Part shown: positions 5,901 through 8,828 of the stretch, piece after piece
Layout of the letters: each line of letters begins with the position of its first letter
Numbering within the stretch: the stretch's first letter is position 1
Assembly (NCBI GenBank): GCA_026713285.1
Contig: JAPOOT010000222.1
Location: forward strand, 1 to 8,828
DNA length: 8,828 nt
Reading direction: 5' to 3'
DNA from: Gemmatimonadota bacterium
GTDB lineage: Bacteria > JAAXHH01
Notes under the pieces: generated by a model
Databases searched by the model: none
Seen by the model: only the letters and a program-made list of their open reading frames with translations
Told to the model about the DNA's origin: nothing
Program-made: the position numbers and the translations under genes

Positions 5901-7461
5901 CGAAGTCCTCGTTCAGCGTTCCGATGAAGGTCTCCGTCGGCTCCATGATCACGTCGTAGTCGAACTGGTCCGGGATGGTTCCGCCCGACATCAGGGCGTT
6001 GATCCGGGCCCCTCCTCGGCCCTTGACCGCTCCGTTCATCAGGTCACGCTGGATGTAGGCGTGCTTGCGCCCCCGGCGCGGGGTATAGCCCTCGGACACC
6101 ATGGCCACGACGCCGTCGAATTCCTCCCGGGACAGGGCGCGGTAGGGATAGGCCTTTCGCACCAGATGGTACAGGTCGTCCTCCTGGAAGTCGCAGTTGG
6201 CCACCTCCGCGATGATCTGCTGGGCCAGCACGTCCAGCGGCTTTTCGGGGATGATGATGCGGTCGAGTTCTCCCCGCCGCACCGAATCCATGATCGCCGC
6301 CGCCTCCACCAGTTCGTCGCGCGTCAGGGGGAAAAGGCGGCCCCGCGGCGTGCCCGTGATCGTATGGCCGGAGCGGCCCACGCGCTGGATGAGCGTCGCG
6401 ATGGCCTTGGGCGAACCGATCTGGCACACCAGGTCGACCGACCCGATGTCGATCCCGAGTTCCAGGGAGGCCGTCGCCACGAGGGCCTTCAGTGTGCCGG
6501 CTTTGAGCCGCTGCTCCGCGTCGTGACGATGCTCCTTCGACATGCTGCCGTGATGGGAGGTGACGTTCTCCACGCCCAACCGGTCGCTCAGGTGGCGGGC
6601 CAGCCGCTCCGACATGCTCCGCGTCGTGACGAAGACCAGCGTGGTCTCGTGCCGGAGAATGAGCTCCTCCAGGCGCTCGTACACCTCCTCCCACACTTCG
6701 TTGGACATGACCGCGCCCAGCGGGGAGCGCGGCACCTCGATCTTGAGCTCGAGTTTCCGCCGATGACCGGTGTTGAGGATCTTGCATCCCTCGCCCTTCG
6801 CGTAGCCCGCGCCGGTGAGGAAGTGGGCGATCCGGTCGATGGGTTTCTGCGTGGCCGATATGCCGATGCGCGTAAGTGGACCGGAGGTAAGCCGTTCCAG
6901 GCGCTCCACGGAAAGGGCCAGGTGCGATCCCCGCTTGTTGCCCACCAGCGCGTGGATCTCGTCGATGATGAGGGTGTGCACATTCGGCAGGATGCGCCGG
7001 CCCCCCGTGCTCGTGAGCAGCAGGTACAGACTTTCCGGTGTCGTTACCAAAATGTGGGGCGGATGCTTCGTCATGGCGGCGCGCTCGCTCGTGGGCGTAT
7101 CGCCCGTGCGGACCGCCACGCGGATGGGCACGTCCGGCCTCCCGCGCTCCTTCAGGATCGCACGAATGCCCTTCAGGGGGACCTGCAGGTTGGCGTGGAT
7201 GTCGTTGCTGAGGGCCTTCAGGGGCGATACGTAGACGATCTGGGTGCCCTCGGGCAGCGTACCGTACTGACCCTGCCGGACCAGGTCGTCGATGGAAGAC
7301 AGGAAGGCGGCCAGCGTCTTGCCGGAACCTGTGGGCGCGGCGATCAGCGCGTGCTTCTGCTGCTTGATGACCGGCCAGGCACGTTTCTGGATGTCGGACG
7401 GTTCCGCGAACCGTTCCTCGAACCAGGCGGCCACGGCGGGATGGAAGAGGTCGTTGGTCAT
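2905..7461 (-). CDS. lhr: Long-form Lhr ATP-dependent helicase
   Basis: At 1518 residues this matches the usual length of bacterial long-form Lhr (about 1500), a superfamily-2 3'-5' helicase linked to DNA repair. The helicase core is complete: Q-type PSDIQKRAWP (21-30), Walker A APTGSGKT (42-49), motif Ia SPLKALSND (79-87), TTPESL (140-145), DEIH (167-170), SAT (202-204), LGIDIG (335-340) and QRVGRSGH (359-366). A winged-helix/beta-barrel region follows to about 580, then a repeat-bearing linker (592-630), then the DEAD/H-associated domain with the RWRWN signature at 779-783. The C-terminal part (about 1050-1518) carries the Lhr-specific WCERRLLARIHR (1106-1117) and the AlkZ/HTH_42-like block with RWGL (1334-1337) and DPLNLVG (1437-1443). 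No frameshift is seen. ATG 7461 fits the family N-terminus; no Shine-Dalgarno is visible. The nuclease or phosphoesterase genes sometimes paired with lhr are absent here. Confidence 0.96.
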   Translation of the reverse strand: MTNDLFHPAVAAWFEERFAEPSDIQKRAWPVIKQQKHALIAAPTGSGKTLAAFLSSIDDLVRQGQYGTLPEGTQIVYVSPLKALSNDIHANLQVPLKGIRAILKERGRPDVPIRVAVRTGDTPTSERAAMTKHPPHILVTTPESLYLLLTSTGGRRILPNVHTLIIDEIHALVGNKRGSHLALSVERLERLTSGPLTRIGISATQKPIDRIAHFLTGAGYAKGEGCKILNTGHRRKLELKIEVPRSPLGAVMSNEVWEEVYERLEELILRHETTLVFVTTRSMSERLARHLSDRLGVENVTSHHGSMSKEHRHDAEQRLKAGTLKALVATASLELGIDIGSVDLVCQIGSPKAIATLIQRVGRSGHTITGTPRGRLFPLTRDELVEAAAIMDSVRRGELDRIIIPEKPLDVLAQQIIAEVANCDFQEDDLYHLVRKAYPYRALSREEFDGVVAMVSEGYTPRRGRKHAYIQRDLMNGAVKGRGGARINALMSGGTIPDQFDYDVIMEPTETFIGTLNEDFAIESTAGDIVQLGNNSWRILRVEKGKIRVEDAQGMPPTMPFWFGEAPGRTAELSASLSRLREEVASRMDVGNGPLNSDDGSGAENGPLNSDDGQGTEDGPLNTDDGSGAGNGRDSGRKLDAEWKREAEEWLMESAGISHVAATQIAEYLGTAKAALGVIPSQKDLVAERFFDEAGDMHLVLHSPFGSRVNRAWGLALRKRFCRTFNFELQAAANEDAIILSLGATHSFPLDDVFKYLNAASVREVLVQALLDAPMFEVRWRWNASIALAVLRRRGGDRVPPQIQRSVSEDLIAQIFPDQIACLENIAGDREVPDHPLVSQTIEDCLHEAMDIETLESVLKTMKAGEMNVHARALREPSPMAEEILNARPYAFLDDAPLEERRTNAVRNRRWLDPAMAGDLGRLDPEAIDTVRGDAWPEVRSPDELHDALVLAGYVTEEEGKKGDQYGSWTDYYAVLESERRAATLVTQGGLRLWAPLERRIYFEQVHPQGRFEPEEKIPAEVRRNLEKSFQTAVGASAEGASATEESALVELVRGRLETLGPVTAAALADSIDLPVGKIDKALSALENEGFVFRGQFSPAADGLEWCERRLLARIHRFTITKLRREIQPVSPAVFMQFLFTWHHLAPDTRLKGADAVTAVLRMLEGVEAPAAAWESEILPSRVTDYDYVWLDNLCLSGKYAWGRLRPHKSNGENGKTAGPIRTTPIAIVDRMNRSLWMSLSGVTGEEDLSLSTYAKTALDLMTRQGAVFFDDIVAQTGILRTHAEEAVAELVSAGMATSDSFAGLRALLAPTRHRESRRGRERRNPFDLSTAGRWGLTARTPEDGNPEEDLEAYARVALARYGVVFRRLTERENTSPPWRDLVRVLRRMEARGEIRGGRFVNGVWGEQYALGEAVTLLRSIRRKEKQGTLVAISAADPLNLVGIITPGRRIPGITNNRILYRDGEPILIMEGGDIREASPVSDEEKWALRQELVKREFPPKLKAYLSGRRTREKAGAK
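4334..4359 (-). repeat. Short 15-bp-period coding duplication in the lhr C-terminal linker
   Basis: GCGGATGCTCC occurs at 4334-4344 and 4349-4359 on the plus strand, 15 bp apart, and encodes the pentapeptide repeat GASAE-GASAT around residues 1035-1045. It lies in an Ala/Ser/Glu-rich linker between the DEAD/H-associated part and the C-terminal winged-helix region. The period keeps the reading frame. Confidence 0.6.
5572..5688 (-). repeat. Three-copy 39-bp coding minisatellite in lhr
   Basis: Three contiguous 39-bp units (5572-5610, 5611-5649, 5650-5688) encode 13-residue repeats: NGPLNSDDGSGAE, NGPLNSDDGQGTE and DGPLNTDDGSGAG, residues 592-630. Units 2 and 3 (plus-strand order) differ at only three bases, which points to recent duplication or homogenisation. 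The repeat falls at the junction between the helicase-core barrel and the DEAD/H-associated domain, in a Gly/Ser/Asp-rich, presumably disordered linker. There are no spacers, so it is not a CRISPR array. Confidence 0.92.
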
Positions 7462-7568
7462 GGTCTAGAATAGATGATAATCAATTGTTGTACGTTAGTA
7501 CTCGCTCTCAGGTCAATGGGTGATGGAAGACCATCATTTGTAGTGGTGGTTACCACGGTATATTAAAG
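7462..7568. promoter_or_regulatory. 107-bp spacer upstream of lhr with a small hairpin and dyad
   Basis: The gap is AT-richer than its neighbours. It contains a perfect 6-bp hairpin, TGATGG-AAGA-CCATCA (7521-7536), and a dyad GTGGT-T-ACCAC (7546-7556). Neither is followed by a T-run on the minus strand, so an intrinsic terminator is not supported. The stretch next to the start codon contains TATTCT ending six bases before ATG, which could be a -10 giving a nearly leaderless lhr message, consistent with the missing Shine-Dalgarno, but no -35 is recognisable. Separate transcription of lhr is possible, not shown. Confidence 0.3.
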
Positions 7569-7733
7569 CTAAATCGAAATCCCGTAAACCAACATTACGG
7601 TACCGGCGATAAGCGCGATCAGTCCCCTGTTCCGGGTGGTGAGTCCGATCCGTTCATACGTTCTGCCGCCGGCCCATACAAGCACGCCCGAGAGGAACAG
7701 GTATATGCCGGCGGCGATCAGTGCTACGCTCAT
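7569..7733 (-). CDS. Small two-helix membrane protein, paralogue B (54 aa)
   Basis: ATG 7733 to TAG 7569-7571 encodes 54 residues beginning MSVALIAAGIYLFLSGVLVW and ending GTVMLVYGISI. Two hydrophobic segments (about 3-20 and 38-53) flank a polar, Arg-rich loop containing the conserved block RIGLTTRNRGLIAL (28-41). About 32 of 54 aligned residues are identical to the next upstream gene, which is strong evidence that this short frame is a real gene and that the pair arose by tandem duplication. The loop carries several Arg residues, so by the positive-inside rule it should face the cytoplasm, with both termini outside. A GGAGG lies 14 bases before the ATG, rather distant. The gap to paralogue A is 42 bp. 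Function is unknown; no enzymatic motif is visible. Confidence 0.8.
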   Translation of the reverse strand: MSVALIAAGIYLFLSGVLVWAGGRTYERIGLTTRNRGLIALIAGTVMLVYGISI

Positions 7734-7775
7734 GATGCCAGCCCGATCCTCCAGGGATGATGCCCACGCAGTACT

Positions 7776-7967
7776 TCAGGATTGCATGGAAATTCCCATG
7801 GTGAGCATTGTGACCCCCACAACCAACGCTATCAAACCGCGTCTGCGAGTGGTCAATCCGATTCGGGCGAAGTTTCTATTGCCGCCGCCGGAAAATACGA
7901 CCACGCCCAGTACAAACATGAACGTCCCTGCAAATATCAATAGTGCGCTCATGTATTGATCGTCCAT
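7776..7967 (-). CDS. Small two-helix membrane protein, paralogue A (63 aa)
   Basis: The 63-residue product starts MDDQYMSALLIFAG and has hydrophobic segments at about 8-26 and 43-60, separated by the loop block RIGLTTRRRGLIAL shared almost exactly with paralogue B. The start at 7967 is chosen because GGAGG (7978-7982) lies 10 bases upstream; an alternative ATG at 7952 would align with the paralogue's first residue but has no Shine-Dalgarno. Relative to B it has a two-residue insertion in the GGGNR turn and two extra residues at the C-terminus. It lies 30 bp after the dioxygenase gene in the same direction, so translation from a common message is likely. The charged N-terminus (DD) is predicted outside the membrane. 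It is not a recognised toxin or transporter family; role unknown. Confidence 0.82.
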   Translation of the reverse strand: MDDQYMSALLIFAGTFMFVLGVVVFSGGGNRNFARIGLTTRRRGLIALVVGVTMLTMGISMQS

Positions 7968-7997
7968 GGTGTTTCACCCTCCCCGGCCTCAAACGAA

Positions 7998-8792
7998 CTA
8001 CGCCTCGTACAACACCGGACAGTAATCCGGATCGTCCAGGTGCTGCACGTAGTAGTCTTCGCGGCCCTCCACCGGACGGGCCTTTTCGGTCCGCAGGTGG
8101 AAGGCGAAGCTTCGGCGCGGCGCGTCCGATACATTGGGCCCGCTGGCGTGATAGGTGTGACGGTCGTGAAAACTGACCGCGCCGGGCGCCAGGACCGCCT
8201 CAACTTCCTCCCAATTTTCCCCCTCGGGCACGGGAATCTCCTGCTGTTGCGCTTCGTGATCGTGCCCGAAGAAGTCGCCGCTGTCCAGCAGGCCCCACCG
8301 GTGAGAGCCTCTCAGGAACCGCATGGGGCCGGAGTCAGCGGTCACGTTGCTCACGGCAACCCAGGCCGTGAACAACTCGCCGTCCAGGTACCTCCAGTAC
8401 TGCTTGTCCTGGTGCCATCCCACGTTGCCTTTCACCTCGCCGCCGGCCGGCTTGAAGAGCATCTGCGACGCCCAGAGCTGGACACGCTTCGCGCCAAGCA
8501 GCGCCGCCGCCCAGCGCCCGATCTCCGGATGGGAGGCCAGTTCGTAGATGGCCCGGTCCGACAGGTGCGCCTGGTCGATCTTCCGGATGCGCTTCGGATC
8601 GTCTCCCGGGTTCCACGACCGGCGGGGCGGTTCGCCGGTTTCGTACGTGCCCGCCATAACCCGGTCCATGGCGGCAGTCACCCGTTCGATCAGGTCGGCT
8701 GGTATGATGGGTGGCGAGAAATAGAAGCCGTCCCGGCGGTAGTGTTCCCGGGCGGACGGGGGGATGGACACTTTCGGAAGAGAAATCGTCAT
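7998..8792 (-). CDS. PhyH-family Fe(II)/2-oxoglutarate-dependent dioxygenase
   Basis: The 264-residue product is a complete phytanoyl-CoA dioxygenase-like enzyme, expected to hydroxylate a small molecule or acyl-type substrate using Fe(II), O2 and 2-oxoglutarate in the cytoplasm. The iron facial triad is visible: H127 and D129 in GWHQDKQYW (125-133), and H215 in TYHASGPN (213-220); R226 or R227 is the likely 2-oxoglutarate carboxylate anchor. GSHRWG (162-167) is the usual conserved loop after the core strand. The N-terminus (residues 15-45) reads YRRDGFYFSPPIIPADLIERV, the typical opening of the family. Start ATG 8792 has a GAGGA (8797-8801) four bases upstream. The two small membrane proteins follow 30 bp downstream and may be co-transcribed. 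Substrate cannot be predicted: the family covers phytanoyl-CoA, ectoine, halogenation and secondary-metabolite chemistry, and this one lacks the specific features I would expect of EctD. Confidence 0.9.
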   Translation of the reverse strand: MTISLPKVSIPPSAREHYRRDGFYFSPPIIPADLIERVTAAMDRVMAGTYETGEPPRRSWNPGDDPKRIRKIDQAHLSDRAIYELASHPEIGRWAAALLGAKRVQLWASQMLFKPAGGEVKGNVGWHQDKQYWRYLDGELFTAWVAVSNVTADSGPMRFLRGSHRWGLLDSGDFFGHDHEAQQQEIPVPEGENWEEVEAVLAPGAVSFHDRHTYHASGPNVSDAPRRSFAFHLRTEKARPVEGREDYYVQHLDDPDYCPVLYEA

Positions 8793-8828
8793 CTGGTCCT
8801 CGTCAATCCGGCTCTCACGCTCATCCGG

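Noticed and set aside
3520..5959. Further plus-strand open frames of about 430 codons (3520-4809, 4673-5959)
   Set aside because: Both are antisense to lhr, with low-complexity Arg/Ser/Pro composition and no recognisable fold.
4852..7473. Long plus-strand open frame (873 codons) opposite lhr
   Set aside because: Its product is His/Arg/Gly/Gln-rich with no domain logic, and the opposite strand encodes a full Lhr with all helicase motifs. It is an antisense by-product of GC-rich codon use.
7636..7959. Plus-strand 107-codon frame
   Set aside because: It lies opposite the two small membrane proteins; the minus-strand products are homologous to each other and hydrophobic, so the plus-strand frame is a shadow.
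8793..8828. 3' end of an upstream minus-strand gene
   Set aside because: Three TGA codons lie in one frame here, so a gene could end at any of them, but the 36 bases hold too little sequence to support a call beyond the dioxygenase ribosome binding site.

Overview
The window looks like chromosomal DNA of a GC-rich, Gram-negative, probably uncultivated bacterium. Gram-negative is inferred from a signal-peptide-bearing outer-membrane-type beta-barrel protein. The PfkB kinase subtype, the PhyH-type dioxygenase and an ABC protein with a PH-like/zinc-ribbon front end are, from memory, reminiscent of marine or sponge-associated phyla such as Latescibacterota, Poribacteria or Gemmatimonadota. That placement is a low-confidence inference. 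No rRNA, tRNA, CRISPR array, transposase or phage gene was found.

Layout, left to right. (1) Positions 1-462, minus strand: the first 154 codons of a protein that runs off the left edge, probably an ABC exporter with an N-terminal PH-like domain and a four-cysteine zinc ribbon. (2) Positions 463-864: a 402-bp divergent intergenic region with several inverted repeats and one 32-bp-spaced direct repeat, a likely shared control region. (3) Positions 865-1977, plus strand: a PfkB/RfaE-domain-I-like sugar kinase with an unusual low-complexity insertion. (4) Positions 2067-2702, minus strand: a small predicted outer-membrane beta-barrel protein, convergent with the kinase. (5) Positions 2703-2904: a repeat-bearing spacer. 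(6) Positions 2905-7461, minus strand: a full-length long-form Lhr helicase (1518 aa) with a three-copy 13-residue tandem repeat in a linker. (7) Positions 7569-7733 and 7776-7967, minus strand: two small two-helix membrane proteins, about 59% identical to each other, which are tandem paralogues; the shorter one is only 54 codons. (8) Positions 7998-8792, minus strand: a PhyH-family Fe(II)/2-oxoglutarate dioxygenase.

The dioxygenase and the two small membrane proteins are tightly spaced in one direction (30 and 42 bp gaps) and may form an operon. lhr follows after 107 bp and may or may not share the transcript. Nothing in the sequence ties the kinase or the beta-barrel protein functionally to lhr. 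The parts most worth a second look are the unannotated-looking membrane-protein pair, the in-frame minisatellite insertions in two unrelated genes, and the dyad-rich divergent control region. No complete new defence or mobile system is evident.
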